Under the pieces are notes generated by a model that ran no database searches, had not been told where the DNA came from, and worked only from the letters and a program-made list of their open reading frames with translations. The translations under genes and the position numbers were made by a program. A stretch of 33,590 bases of DNA from JAFAZJ01 sp050183765 (GTDB lineage Bacteria > Pseudomonadota > Alphaproteobacteria > Reyranellales > Reyranellaceae): NCBI GenBank assembly GCA_050183765.1, contig JBFXAZ010000058.1, forward strand, positions 1-33,590, given 5' to 3'. Shown one piece after another: positions 1 through 9,043 of this stretch (its first letter is position 1; the number at the start of each line of letters is the position of its first letter).

Positions 1-164
1 CGCTTGTGAAGATTGTATCCGTATGAATCGTTTCGGCCGTAGAGGACTACAGAGATCACGTTGGAATCCTTAGCCAGAACCTCGGCTCGTACGAGGCCAC
101 AACAGGCTTGCTCGAGCTGCACTTCACAAATACAACCGCTGCATTCTAGTCACGAGAGTCAAAT
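1..164. other. Left-edge intergenic stretch, no gene seen
   Basis: No convincing reading frame, tRNA fold or terminator is visible before the methyltransferase start. Composition is less GC-rich than most of the window, like the gene that follows. An ORF that opens at position 61 is an out-of-frame shadow of the methyltransferase. Confidence 0.5.
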
Positions 165-989
165 ATGGAAACCAGCACGATGGCCAGCTCACCAGAATTC
201 GCGGCAGAGAGCGTGTCGATTGAAACCATTGCAAGCTACTGGAATGCTCGCCCTTGCAACATCCGGCACTCATCCGCCCCTGTCGGCACGGAACAGTACT
301 TCAATGCCGTCGAAGAGAGGAAGTATCTTGTCGAGCCACACATTCCGGGCTTCGCCGAGTTCCCGCGCTGGAGGAATCGCAAAGTCCTTGAGATTGGCTG
401 CGGCATAGGTACCGACGCCATCAATTTTGCGCGCCATGGGGCAGAATATACTGGCGTGGAACTGTCGCAGGTCAGCCTCGCACTCGCCCAGAGGCGGTTT
501 GCCGTATTTGGGTTGGAGGCGAAATGGCTTCTCTGCAACGCCGAAACCTTGTCGAACCACCTAGCCCCAGAGTCTTTCGATCTGGTTTATTCATTCGGGG
601 TGCTCCACCATACGCCCGACCCGGCTAAGGCTCTACGAGAGGCTCGCAAGCTGATCGCCCCAAATGGCGAACTTCGCCTCATGGTCTATGCGCGAGACTC
701 CTGGAAAGACGCGATGATCGAGGCTAGTTTTGACCAGCCCGAAGCCCAGTCTGGATGTCCACTAGCTCGTCGCTTTCGCCGAGAAGAAGCAACCGACCTT
801 CTCGCTGCAAGCGGCTTTGCGGTTGTGTCGATTGAGCAGGATCACATATTCCCGTATGTAATCGAGAAATATGTCCGGTACGAGTACGAACTTCAACCGT
901 GGTTTGCTGCAATGCCGAAGGAGATCTTCCGAGCGCTCGAAAAGCGCTTTGGTTGGCATCTGCTCATTAAAGCAACTCCGGTTGCATAG
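165..989 (+). CDS. Class I SAM-dependent methyltransferase (type 11), substrate unknown
   Basis: A 274-residue soluble protein with a Rossmann-type methyltransferase domain. Motif I is LEIGCGIGTD (residues about 75-84), followed by the acidic end of strand beta2 (GVELS, about 97-101). The post-motif segment FDLVYSFGVLHH (138-149) is typical of Methyltransf_11/25 proteins, and a proline-containing post-III strand (IAPNGELRLMVY) follows. The roughly 100 C-terminal residues carry no motif I recognise and may be a substrate cap. ATG 165 is used; a second ATG six codons on is possible. The gene stands alone, with no neighbouring biosynthetic genes to suggest a substrate. Two counted lines give about 52-57% G+C, clearly below the downstream genes, which hints at acquisition from elsewhere. 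The methyltransferase call is solid; the substrate is not inferable. Confidence 0.85.
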   Translation: METSTMASSPEFAAESVSIETIASYWNARPCNIRHSSAPVGTEQYFNAVEERKYLVEPHIPGFAEFPRWRNRKVLEIGCGIGTDAINFARHGAEYTGVELSQVSLALAQRRFAVFGLEAKWLLCNAETLSNHLAPESFDLVYSFGVLHHTPDPAKALREARKLIAPNGELRLMVYARDSWKDAMIEASFDQPEAQSGCPLARRFRREEATDLLAASGFAVVSIEQDHIFPYVIEKYVRYEYELQPWFAAMPKEIFRALEKRFGWHLLIKATPVA

Positions 990-1368
990 GACTGATTGGG
1001 GCAACGTTGGAGGGTACCATCTCGCCTTGATCGCCTCCGGCATAGCAGTCGACTTTTAACCGACCGAGGAAGTCACCGCTTGAGTGGGCGCTAGTCGCCC
1101 CTCGTCGCACGGCTGATGAGTTCGTTCTTGAAGATGGGCCGTCGCTCCGACCCTGTGACCAAAGTGATGCACGCTACCTCACCGGAACACAGCACATCGT
1201 CTATGAGCGCCAGCACTCCAGCGGCCGTGGCAAAAGTCTGCACGGTGCATTTCGATTCGCGCAGATCACGATACCGCGCCACTTCATATGCCATGGGCTA
1301 CAACTCAAGCGCGAAACAACGTTTACCAGCTTACCATGTTCGGCTCACGGATGAGTCCACCGCCTTCA
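990..1368. other. Intergenic stretch between the methyltransferase and lipoprotein genes
   Basis: About 380 bases without an established gene, less GC-rich than the flanking alaS operon. The only candidate is the 67-codon minus-strand ORF at 1091-1294, listed separately at low confidence. No clear terminator, repeat or RNA gene was seen. Confidence 0.4.
1091..1294 (-). CDS. Possible small hypothetical protein (67 aa)
   Basis: This minus-strand ORF starts with ATG at 1294 and encodes a plausible mixed-composition small protein, with a hydrophobic centre (segment GVLALIDDVL) and two cysteines. It lacks the arginine/proline/alanine-rich look of the GC shadow frames. No good Shine-Dalgarno sequence precedes the ATG. 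It lies in the less GC-rich segment next to the orphan methyltransferase. I do not recognise a family, and it may be spurious. Confidence 0.3.
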   Translation of the reverse strand: MAYEVARYRDLRESKCTVQTFATAAGVLALIDDVLCSGEVACITLVTGSERRPIFKNELISRATRGD

Positions 1369-1698
1369 TCAGAACGGCCACCAGTCGTTGCGCTTGGGCG
1401 TCCAGCCGCGCTGCTGCATGCAGAGGTCCATCAGCTTGTCGCTGCGCAGGTTGTCGCTGCGCTGCGCCATCTGCCCCGGCAGCCGCGTGCTGCCATAGCG
1501 CGTCTGGCTGCTGCCGATGGTCGCCTCCCGGTCCATGTTGATGCCGCGTTCCTTGGCCATCATGTCGTCAACGAAGCCGCGACAGGCGGCGATATCGCGG
1601 TTGTACTGCTCGTCGGTCGCGTTCTGCCTGACGTAGTCGGGACCGCAACCGGACAGGACGAAGGCGGCGAGCAGCGCCGCGCCAATCGAACGGGTCAC
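1369..1698 (-). CDS. Small predicted lipoprotein (109 aa)
   Basis: The N-terminus is a short charged region (MTR), a hydrophobic stretch and the lipobox LSGC with Cys18. This predicts signal peptidase II processing and lipidation. The mature part is hydrophilic and carries two more cysteines (in AACRG and DLCMQ) that could form a disulfide; it ends in an aromatic WWPF tail. The start overlaps the alaS stop by 4 bases (ATGA), so it is very probably translationally coupled to alaS. I do not recognise a named family. A role in the envelope is inferred only from the lipobox. Confidence 0.75.
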   Translation of the reverse strand: MTRSIGAALLAAFVLSGCGPDYVRQNATDEQYNRDIAACRGFVDDMMAKERGINMDREATIGSSQTRYGSTRLPGQMAQRSDNLRSDKLMDLCMQQRGWTPKRNDWWPF

Positions 1699-4358
1699 GC
1701 CGCCACCTTGGCGCTGATCGCAGCCTCGACGGCCTGCAGCGCGGCATCGGCCTGCGCCGCATCCGGGCCGCCGCCCTGCGCCATGTCGGGTCGTCCGCCA
1801 CCGCCCTTGCCGCCCAGCGCCGCCACCGCCGCGCGCACCAGATCGACCGCCGACAGCCGGGCGACGAGGTCGTCGGTGACGCCGATCACCGCCGAGGCCT
1901 TGCCGTCCTCGACGCCCACCAGCGCGACCACGCCGGAGCCGACCTGCTTCTTGAAATCGTCAGCCATGCCCTTGAGATCCTTCCCCGGCACGCCGTCGAG
2001 ACGGCGCGCGATCAGCTTCACGCCGCCGACTTCCTTCGGTCCGGATTCCGCGGCCTTGCTCGCGCTGCCGCTGCCGGCGAGCGCCAGCGCCCTGCGCGCC
2101 TCGCCCAGCTCGCGCTCCAGCTTGCGCTGCGAATCGACCATCGCCATCAGGCGCGGCGCCACCTCGTCGGGGCGCACGCGCAGGGCGCTGGCCGCCTTGG
2201 CGAGCTGGTCGCCCTGCTCGCGCACATAGGCCTCGGCCGCCGCGCCGGCCGTCGCCTCGATGCGACGCACGCCGGCCGCGACCGCGCTCTCGCCGACGAT
2301 CTTGAACAGACCGATATCGCCGGTGTGCCTGGCATGCGTGCCGCCGCAGAGCTCGACCGAATACTTCTCGCCCTCGCCGCCCATCGACAGCACGCGCACC
2401 TCGTCGCCGTACTTCTCGCCGAACAGCGCCATGGCGCCCGCCGCGATCGCCTCGTCGGGCGTCATCAGGCGCGTCTCGACCGGCGTGTTGAGCCGGATGC
2501 GCGCGTTGACCTCGTCCTCGATGGCGCGCAGCTCGTCGAAGGCGATCGCCTTGCTGTGGCTGATGTCGAAGCGCAGCCGGTCGGGCGCCACCAGCGAGCC
2601 CTTCTGCGTGACATGCTGGCCGAGATGGCGGCGCAGTGCCTCGTGCAGCAGGTGCGTGGCCGAGTGGTGCGCCCGCAACGCCGAGCGCCGGCGGCCATCG
2701 ACGCTGAGCACGACGTCGTCGCCGACCCTCAGCGTTCCCTTCTCGACCAGCACGTTGTGGACGTGCAGGTCGCCCAGCTTCTTCTGCGTGTCGGTGACCG
2801 CGATGTCGCCGCCCGACGCCGTGGCGATGCGGCCGGTATCGCCCATCTGGCCGCCCGACTCGCCGTAGAACGGCGTCTGGTTGACGACCACCTGGCCGGT
2901 CTGGCCTTCGCCCAGCGACGAGACGTCCTTGCCCTCGGCGAGGATCGCCAGGACCTTGCCCTCGGCCTGCTCGACGTCGTAGCCGAGAAACTCCGTGGCG
3001 CCGACCTTCTCGCGGATGTCGAACCAGACGGTCTCGTTGGCCGCTTCCCCCGAACCCGCCCAGGCGGCGCGCGCCTTGGCCTTCTGCTCCGCCATCGCCT
3101 TGTCGAAGCCGGCGGTGTCGACGGCGATCTCGCGCGCGCGCAGCACGTCCTGCGTCAGGTCGAGCGGGAAGCCGTAGGTATCGTAGAGCTTGAAGGCGAC
3201 ATCACCGCGCAGCACGCCGCCCTTCGACAGGCCATGCGTCTCCTCCTCGAGCAGGCGCAGGCCGGTGCCCAGGGTCTGCTTGAAGCGCGTCTCCTCGAGC
3301 CGCAGCGTCTCGGTGATCAGCGGCTGGGCGCGCACCAGCTCGGGATAGGCGTCGCCCATCTGCTTCACCAGCTCGGGCACCAGTTTGTAGACCACCGGCT
3401 CCCTGGCGCCGAGCATGTGCGCGTGGCGCATCGCGCGGCGCATGATGCGGCGCAGGACGTAGCCGCGGCCTTCGTTCGACGGCAGCACGCCGTCGGCGAT
3501 CAGGAACGAGGTCGCGCGCAGGTGGTCGGCGATCACCTTGTGCGAGGGCGCCTGGGGCCCGTCGGGATCGACACCGGTCTCATGCGCCACCGCCTCGATC
3601 AGGGCGCGGATCATGTCGATGTCGTAGTTGTTGTGCTTGCCCTGCAGCACCGCCGACAGGCGCTCCAGCCCCATGCCGGTGTCGATCGAGGGGCGCGGCA
3701 GGTTCACGCGCTCCTCCTTCGTCACCTGCTCGAACTGCATGAAGACGAGGTTCCAGATCTCGATGAAGCGGTCGCCGTCCTGCTCGGCGCTGCCCGGCGG
3801 GCCACCGGGGATCGAGGGGCCGTGGTCGTAGAAGATCTCCGAGCACGGTCCGCACGGACCGGTGTCGCCCATCGCCCAGAAATTGTCCGAGGTCGCGATG
3901 CGGATGATCTTCTCGTCGGGCAGGCCGGCGATCTTCTTCCAGTGGCCGAAGGCCTCGTCATCGTCGTGGTAGACGGTGACCAGCAGCTTGTCCTTCGGCA
4001 GGCCGTAGTCCTTGGTCAACAGGTTCCAGGCCAACTCGATCGCGCGCTCCTTGAAGTAGTCGCCAAACGAGAAATTGCCCAGCATCTCGAAGAAGGTGTG
4101 GTGCCGTGCGGTGTAGCCGACATTCTCGAGATCATTGTGCTTGCCGCCGGCACGCACGCATTTCTGCGCGGTCGCGGCGCGGCTGTAGGACCGTTTCTCC
4201 AGGCCGGTGAAGACGTTCTTGAACTGCACCATCCCGGCATTGGTGAACATCAGGGTGGGATCGTTGCGCGGCACGAGCGGGCTCGAGGCCACGACTTCGT
4301 GGCCCTCGCGCCGGAAGAACTCGAGGAACGTCCGTCTGATGTCGCTCGCGCTTGCCAT
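1695..4358 (-). CDS. alaS: Alanine--tRNA ligase
   Basis: Cytoplasmic class II aminoacyl-tRNA synthetase that charges tRNA(Ala) with alanine. At 887 residues it has the normal full bacterial length. The N-terminal catalytic core opens with the family signature (IRRTFLEFFRREGHEVVASS, residues 7-26). Further on come motif 2 (residues about 67-98, with HNDLENVG and HHTFFEMLGNFSFGDYF), then the tRNA-recognition region. The editing domain keeps both zinc-binding elements: HSATHLLH near 563-570 and CGGTHARH near 669-676. A DHHA1/C-Ala region with GGGRPDMAQGGG closes the protein. ATG 4358 is preceded by a weak CAGGACG Shine-Dalgarno. The neighbouring YkgJ genes diverge from it, and the small lipoprotein gene follows with a 4-base overlap. 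Confidence 0.98.
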   Translation of the reverse strand: MASASDIRRTFLEFFRREGHEVVASSPLVPRNDPTLMFTNAGMVQFKNVFTGLEKRSYSRAATAQKCVRAGGKHNDLENVGYTARHHTFFEMLGNFSFGDYFKERAIELAWNLLTKDYGLPKDKLLVTVYHDDDEAFGHWKKIAGLPDEKIIRIATSDNFWAMGDTGPCGPCSEIFYDHGPSIPGGPPGSAEQDGDRFIEIWNLVFMQFEQVTKEERVNLPRPSIDTGMGLERLSAVLQGKHNNYDIDMIRALIEAVAHETGVDPDGPQAPSHKVIADHLRATSFLIADGVLPSNEGRGYVLRRIMRRAMRHAHMLGAREPVVYKLVPELVKQMGDAYPELVRAQPLITETLRLEETRFKQTLGTGLRLLEEETHGLSKGGVLRGDVAFKLYDTYGFPLDLTQDVLRAREIAVDTAGFDKAMAEQKAKARAAWAGSGEAANETVWFDIREKVGATEFLGYDVEQAEGKVLAILAEGKDVSSLGEGQTGQVVVNQTPFYGESGGQMGDTGRIATASGGDIAVTDTQKKLGDLHVHNVLVEKGTLRVGDDVVLSVDGRRRSALRAHHSATHLLHEALRRHLGQHVTQKGSLVAPDRLRFDISHSKAIAFDELRAIEDEVNARIRLNTPVETRLMTPDEAIAAGAMALFGEKYGDEVRVLSMGGEGEKYSVELCGGTHARHTGDIGLFKIVGESAVAAGVRRIEATAGAAAEAYVREQGDQLAKAASALRVRPDEVAPRLMAMVDSQRKLERELGEARRALALAGSGSASKAAESGPKEVGGVKLIARRLDGVPGKDLKGMADDFKKQVGSGVVALVGVEDGKASAVIGVTDDLVARLSAVDLVRAAVAALGGKGGGGRPDMAQGGGPDAAQADAALQAVEAAISAKVAA

Positions 4359-4469
4359 CGTCCTGAACCGTTGCCGGGGCGCTCGGGGTGCCTGCCGCGT
4401 TGAATCAATGCGGGCGATCCCGTTGCAAAGGCAGCGGTTTTACAATGCGTGACGGGGGGTGTCCATGCG

Positions 4470-5288
4470 ATGCTGGCCGCACCCGCCATGAGCAACGAAC
4501 CCACCCCGCCCGACGGTCCGCCGGCAATTATCGAGCTGCCGGGCGGCGATTCGATCACCGTGCCGCTGCCGGCGGGCGAGGTCCCCGCCTACGCCGTGCT
4601 GCCGGCGCTGCGCGCCCTGGTCGACGCCATGATGCAGCGGGTGAAGGACGCATCCGCGGGGCGCGGCGAGACCATCACCTGCCGCGCCGGCTGCGGCGCC
4701 TGTTGCCGGCAATACGTGCCGGTTTCCGATCTGGAAGCGCGCGCCCTGGCCGCGCTGCTGGAGCGCATGCCGGAGGATCGCCAGGCGCGGGTGCGCGCGC
4801 GCTTCGCCGACGCCGAGGCGCGGCTGCGCGAGGCCGGCATGTGGGACCGGCTGGCGCGCGGCGGGCGCATGCTGCCCAGCGAGCACATGCCGCTGGTGGT
4901 GAACTACTTCCACCTCGGCATCGCCTGCCCGTTCCTCGAGGACGAGGCCTGCTCGATCCATCCTGACCGGCCGCTGATCTGCCGCGAGTACCTCGTAGTC
5001 TCGCCCGAGACACACTGCGCCAAGCTCGAGCGCACCAAGATCAAGCGCCTGGCCGCGCCGCAGACCTCGACCGCGCTGCACGTCATGGACGGCGCGCACG
5101 ATCCCGACAACTACAACGTCTTCCCGCTGGTCGCCCTGCTCGACTGGGTGCGCCGCCACCCCGGCGAGCCGGAGCGCCGCACCGCCGAGGCCTGGATCAA
5201 CCATTTCGGCCGCGCCATGCAGCTTCGCTTCGGCAACTCGGTCGAGATGGTGAGCCGGCCGCCGCCGGAGGCGAGCGAAGAATGGTAA
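4470..5288 (+). CDS. YkgJ-family cysteine-cluster protein (single domain)
   Basis: Contains one YkgJ/UPF0153-type domain. A C-x3-C-x2-CC cluster (CRAGCGACC) is followed about 80 residues later by CPFLEDEACSIHPDRPLICREY and a final Cys in SPETHC, eight conserved cysteines in all. The family is thought to bind zinc or an Fe-S cluster, and its biochemical role is poorly defined. There is no signal peptide or membrane segment, so the protein is probably cytoplasmic. The start is uncertain: GTG 4449, ATG 4470 (GGGGGG at 4454-4459, used here) or ATG 4488. It lies just upstream of a gene carrying two more copies of the same domain, a tandem duplication. It diverges from alaS across a short intergenic region. 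Confidence 0.8.
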   Translation: MLAAPAMSNEPTPPDGPPAIIELPGGDSITVPLPAGEVPAYAVLPALRALVDAMMQRVKDASAGRGETITCRAGCGACCRQYVPVSDLEARALAALLERMPEDRQARVRARFADAEARLREAGMWDRLARGGRMLPSEHMPLVVNYFHLGIACPFLEDEACSIHPDRPLICREYLVVSPETHCAKLERTKIKRLAAPQTSTALHVMDGAHDPDNYNVFPLVALLDWVRRHPGEPERRTAEAWINHFGRAMQLRFGNSVEMVSRPPPEASEEW

Positions 5289-5323
5289 ACCGCCGCGCCG
5301 CGTAGCATCAGGAGTGCGCCCGT

Positions 5324-6823
5324 ATGCCGCCCGCCAACCCCGGCTCAGACGTCATCTCCGCCAACCTGCGGATGATGGTGGGCTCCATGCGCGTCGAGAC
5401 GCGGCTGGAGATATCGCCGCGGCCGATCAAGCCGCAGCAGGCGCTGCCCACTCTGATGCGGCTGGTCAACGCCGTGGTCGAGGAGACCGAACGGCAGGTC
5501 GAGCGCAAGGGACTGAAGATCTCGTGCACCAAGGGCTGCGGCGCCTGTTGCCGCCAGCTGGTGCCGATCTCCGACGTCGAGGCGCATCATCTGCGCGCGC
5601 TGGTCGATGCCATGCCGCCGCCGCGCCGCAGGGTGATCGAGGAGCGCTTCGCCGAGGCCTCGCGGCGCCTGCAGGCGGCCGGGCTCAAGGACTACCTGAT
5701 GGCGCCCACCGGCCATACGACCGAGGAAGCGACGGAATTCGGGCTGACCTACTACGAGCTCGATCTCGCCTGCCCGTTCCTCGAGGACGAAAGCTGCTCG
5801 ATCCACCAGGACCGGCCGCTGGTCTGCCGCGAATATCTGGTGACCTCGCCGGCGGCCAATTGCTCGCGCCTTGCCGAGGGCGAGATCGATCCGGTCGAGG
5901 TGCCGAAGATGTCGGCGCTGGCCCGCACGCTCACGGATCCGGCCAGCCGGCAATCGACGCGCTGGACAGCGCTGTCGCTGGCGCTGGAGTGGGCGGCGGG
6001 CCACCCCGAGCGCTTCCCGTTGAAGACGGGGCCGGAATGGGTCGACGCCTTCCTCAAGGCGGTCTCGACGATCCCCAAGCCTGATCAGGCCGAGCCCCCC
6101 GCGCCGCCTGCGGAGAACCAGACGATCGAGCTTGCCGTGCCGAGGGGCGAGGTCACCGCGCAGGCGGTTATGCCGGCGGTCCGCCAGCTTTCCCAGCACG
6201 CGATCGGCACGGCCGTGGCTGCGATCGAGCGCAGCGGCAAGAGCATCTCCTGCCGCGAGGGCTGCGCAGCGTGCTGCCGGCAGGCCGTGCCGCTGGCGGA
6301 CGTCGAGGCCTGGGCGCTGGGCGATCTGGTCGAGGCCCTGCCGGAACCCCGCCGCGCCGTGATCCGCCAACGCTTTGCCGAGGCGGAGCGCAAGCTCGAC
6401 GCCGCCGGCGTGGCCTTGCTCGACGTGCACGGCCAATCGGCCGAGGCGTATCGGCGGCTGGCCACCGCCTTCTTCGACCTCAAGCTCGACTGCCCGTTCC
6501 TCGACAACGAACGCTGCTCGATCCACGCGCAGCGGCCGCTGGCCTGCCGCGAGCATCTCGTCACCTCGCCGCCGCAGCATTGCTGGTCGATCGGCAGTGG
6601 CCTGGTCGAGGGCGTGCGTACGCCGCCGCTGGCCGGTGCGCTGCTGCGCCTGACCTCCGAGGAGACGCCGCCACGTCCGCGGGCCACGCTGCTGCCGCTG
6701 CTGTTCCGCTGGCTGGCGGCCAATCCGAAATCGGCCACCACGAAGCCGGCGCAGGCCTGGCTGGAGCGCCTGATGGCGATTCAATCGTCGTTGGCGAAGG
6801 GAGAGGGCGGCGCCACGCCATGA
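5324..6823 (+). CDS. Double-domain YkgJ-family cysteine-cluster protein
   Basis: A 499-residue internal duplication. Domain A (about 20-255) has CTKGCGACC, then CPFLEDESCSIHQDRPLVCREY and SPAANC. Domain B (about 265-495) has CREGCAACC, then CPFLDNERCSIHAQRPLACREH and SPPQHC. A proline/alanine-rich linker around residues 250-262 joins them. Each half keeps all eight cysteines, so both could bind metal or an Fe-S cluster. The upstream gene carries a third, closely related copy, and even the codons around the cluster resemble each other, pointing to duplication within the lineage. The gene ends in a 4-base ATGA overlap with the alpha/beta hydrolase gene, implying co-translation. Biochemical function is unknown. 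Single-domain members are far commoner than such doubles. Confidence 0.82.
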   Translation: MPPANPGSDVISANLRMMVGSMRVETRLEISPRPIKPQQALPTLMRLVNAVVEETERQVERKGLKISCTKGCGACCRQLVPISDVEAHHLRALVDAMPPPRRRVIEERFAEASRRLQAAGLKDYLMAPTGHTTEEATEFGLTYYELDLACPFLEDESCSIHQDRPLVCREYLVTSPAANCSRLAEGEIDPVEVPKMSALARTLTDPASRQSTRWTALSLALEWAAGHPERFPLKTGPEWVDAFLKAVSTIPKPDQAEPPAPPAENQTIELAVPRGEVTAQAVMPAVRQLSQHAIGTAVAAIERSGKSISCREGCAACCRQAVPLADVEAWALGDLVEALPEPRRAVIRQRFAEAERKLDAAGVALLDVHGQSAEAYRRLATAFFDLKLDCPFLDNERCSIHAQRPLACREHLVTSPPQHCWSIGSGLVEGVRTPPLAGALLRLTSEETPPRPRATLLPLLFRWLAANPKSATTKPAQAWLERLMAIQSSLAKGEGGATP

Positions 6824-7431
6824 GCCGGCCCTCGCTGCTGTTCATGCCGGGCTCGTCCGGCGCGGCGAGCTTCTGGCTGCCGGTGGGCGAGTTGCTCCCG
6901 GCGGCCTGGCGCAAGCGCTACCTCGACTGGCCCGGCATGGGTGCCGTGCCGCCGTCGCCGAGGATCGCCTCCTATGACGACCTCGCGGATCTCGTGCTCG
7001 ATCGTATCGAGGAGCCGACCGCGCTGGTGGCGCAGTCGATGGGCGGCGTGGTCGCCGCCAACGTCGCCATCCGGCGGCCCGACCGCGTCAGTCACCTGGT
7101 GCTGACCGCCACATCCGGCGGCATCGATCGAACGGCGTTCGACCTCGCCGACTGGCGGACCGACTACCTCAAGGCCCACCCGCATGCGCCGGCCTGGATC
7201 TTCGAGCACAGCCGCGACCTCAGCGCGGACCTGCGGCGACTGCAAATGCCGGTCCTGCTGGTGTGGGCGACGCGCGATGCGATCAGCCCGCTGGGCATCG
7301 GCCGCCATCTCGCGGGCCTGATGCCGCAGGCCCGGCTGGTCGAGATCGACAGCGACGACCACTGGGTCGTGCGCCAGCACCCGGCGCAGGTTGCGCGCGC
7401 CATCGAACAGCTGATTGTCGAACACGCCTGA
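6820..7431 (+). CDS. Small alpha/beta hydrolase
   Basis: A 203-residue alpha/beta hydrolase of the compact type. It shows an N-terminal beta strand with an oxyanion-hole loop (FMPGSSGAASFW), a nucleophile elbow AQSMGG (Ser about 69), the acid in WATRDAISP and the catalytic His in DSDDHWVV. The protein is short because the lid domain is minimal. ATG 6820 overlaps the stop of the double-YkgJ gene by 4 bases, so I prefer it over upstream in-frame codons. The substrate cannot be read from sequence. Coupling to the YkgJ genes suggests a shared pathway but does not identify it. A hairpin at 7438-7467 follows the stop. Confidence 0.85.
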   Translation: MSRPSLLFMPGSSGAASFWLPVGELLPAAWRKRYLDWPGMGAVPPSPRIASYDDLADLVLDRIEEPTALVAQSMGGVVAANVAIRRPDRVSHLVLTATSGGIDRTAFDLADWRTDYLKAHPHAPAWIFEHSRDLSADLRRLQMPVLLVWATRDAISPLGIGRHLAGLMPQARLVEIDSDDHWVVRQHPAQVARAIEQLIVEHA

Positions 7432-7437
7432 AATGGA

Positions 7438-7467
7438 GCGGGCGGCGCCGTGGGGTGCGCCGCCCGC
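7438..7467 (+). terminator. Strong GC hairpin after the hydrolase gene
   Basis: A perfect 11-bp stem (7438-7448 with 7457-7467) and an 8-base loop start 7 bases after the hydrolase stop. No T run follows on the plus strand, so it may act as a weak or Rho-assisted terminator, or as an mRNA 3' end stabiliser. Confidence 0.6.
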
Positions 7468-7496
7468 GTGACGCCCGCGCTATCGGGGCGCCAGGA

Positions 7497-7539
7497 AACT
7501 CGTGCCTATGGATGGGGGTCCATGAGAATGGCACGAGTT
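7497..7539. repeat. Long two-tier inverted repeat in the hydrolase/recA intergenic region
   Basis: The outer arms are a perfect 10-bp match (7497-7506 with 7530-7539; AACTCGTGCC and its complement). An inner 5-bp stem (7508-7512 with 7519-7523) closes a 6-base loop. The outer arms can be extended by a further GG/CC if one A bulges. It is not followed by a T tract on either strand. It could be a palindromic repeat unit, a small RNA stem or a structural element. I cannot assign a function. Confidence 0.55.
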
Positions 7540-7724
7540 CCGCATACGAACTTAGTGACAGTTCACTGCAAGGCAACGGCGCGCAGGCTGTGCGAAATCG
7601 ACAAATTGTGGAAAACCAATCGTTTCGCTGCGCCCCATCGCCCGCCCAACATCGATCGAATCAGATCGTCAGATTATTGTCAGGTCCAATTCAAGGCTAC
7701 AAGAAACTGACACGGGCTGTGGGA

Positions 7725-7764
7725 AAATGTCCGCGCGCCGCCCTCCCCGGTCGGACACGCGGAC
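7725..7764 (-). terminator. Probable recA transcription terminator
   Basis: Read on the minus strand, a GTCCGCG/CGCGGAC stem (7758-7764 with 7729-7735) lies shortly after the recA stop and is followed by ATTTTCCC. The loop is long (22 bases) but itself GC-rich and may fold further. Position and T run fit an intrinsic terminator for recA. Confidence 0.55.
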
Positions 7765-7780
7765 GCCCCTCAACCGCAGA

Positions 7781-8851
<1,071 letters not shown>

Positions 8852-8922
8852 CGTCCGCTCCTCGGTTAGATCAGCCCTGCGGCCCTACGACAATCAGGAA
8901 AAAGGCGACGAGCAATTGCAAT

Positions 8923-8937
8923 GTACGCAATTTGTTC
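8923..8937 (-). promoter_or_regulatory. Imperfect LexA (SOS) box upstream of recA
   Basis: GTAC-N7-GTTC on the plus strand (GAAC-N7-GTAC read towards recA) differs by one base from the alphaproteobacterial LexA consensus GTTC-N7-GTTC. Its distance from the recA ATG, 72-86 bases, is typical for a recA operator. The assignment rests on motif and position only. Confidence 0.45.
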
Positions 8938-8989
8938 TCATGGGGAAGTGGAAAATTAAGCGTCTGAAATTCTTTAAGACTTGACACAT

Positions 8990-9004
8990 GTTCTGGTAGT
9001 GTTC
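8990..9004 (+). promoter_or_regulatory. Perfect alphaproteobacterial LexA box
   Basis: GTTC at 8990-8993, seven bases, then GTTC at 9001-9004, an exact match to the known GTTC-N7-GTTC operator. A TTGACA hexamer (8981-8986) lies immediately before it on the plus strand, but I see no good -10 at 16-18 bases. The box lies between recA (minus strand) and the IS element, only 15 bases from the IS left end. It may regulate recA, the kinase gene beyond the IS before the insertion, or now the transposase. Confidence 0.65.
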
Positions 9005-9011
9005 TCGGTCC

Positions 9012-9019
9012 ACGACTAC
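9012..9019 (+). repeat. Left target-site duplication of the IS (ACGACTAC)
   Basis: ACGACTAC directly abuts the left inverted repeat and is repeated exactly at 11166-11173 directly after the right inverted repeat. Eight bases is the duplication length characteristic of the IS1595 family. Confidence 0.93.
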
Positions 9020-9043
9020 GGAGACGTTACACTTGACATACCC
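9020..9043 (+). repeat. Left terminal inverted repeat of the IS
   Basis: 24 bases matching the complement of 11142-11165 at 22 positions; the only mismatches are at 9035-9036. A TTGACA hexamer at 9033-9038 overlaps the repeat and probably forms the -35 of the transposase promoter. Confidence 0.92.

Noticed and set aside
2325..4403. 692-codon plus-strand ORF
   Set aside because: It is antisense to alaS, arises from high third-position G+C, and has low-complexity arginine/leucine/valine-rich composition with no domain.
5345..6784. 479-codon minus-strand ORF
   Set aside because: Antisense to the double YkgJ gene, whose eight-cysteine motifs in both halves show the plus frame is real.
8981..9009. 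Plus-strand promoter using TTGACA at 8981
   Set aside because: No acceptable -10 hexamer lies 16-18 bases downstream, so I list only the LexA box and the separate transposase promoter.
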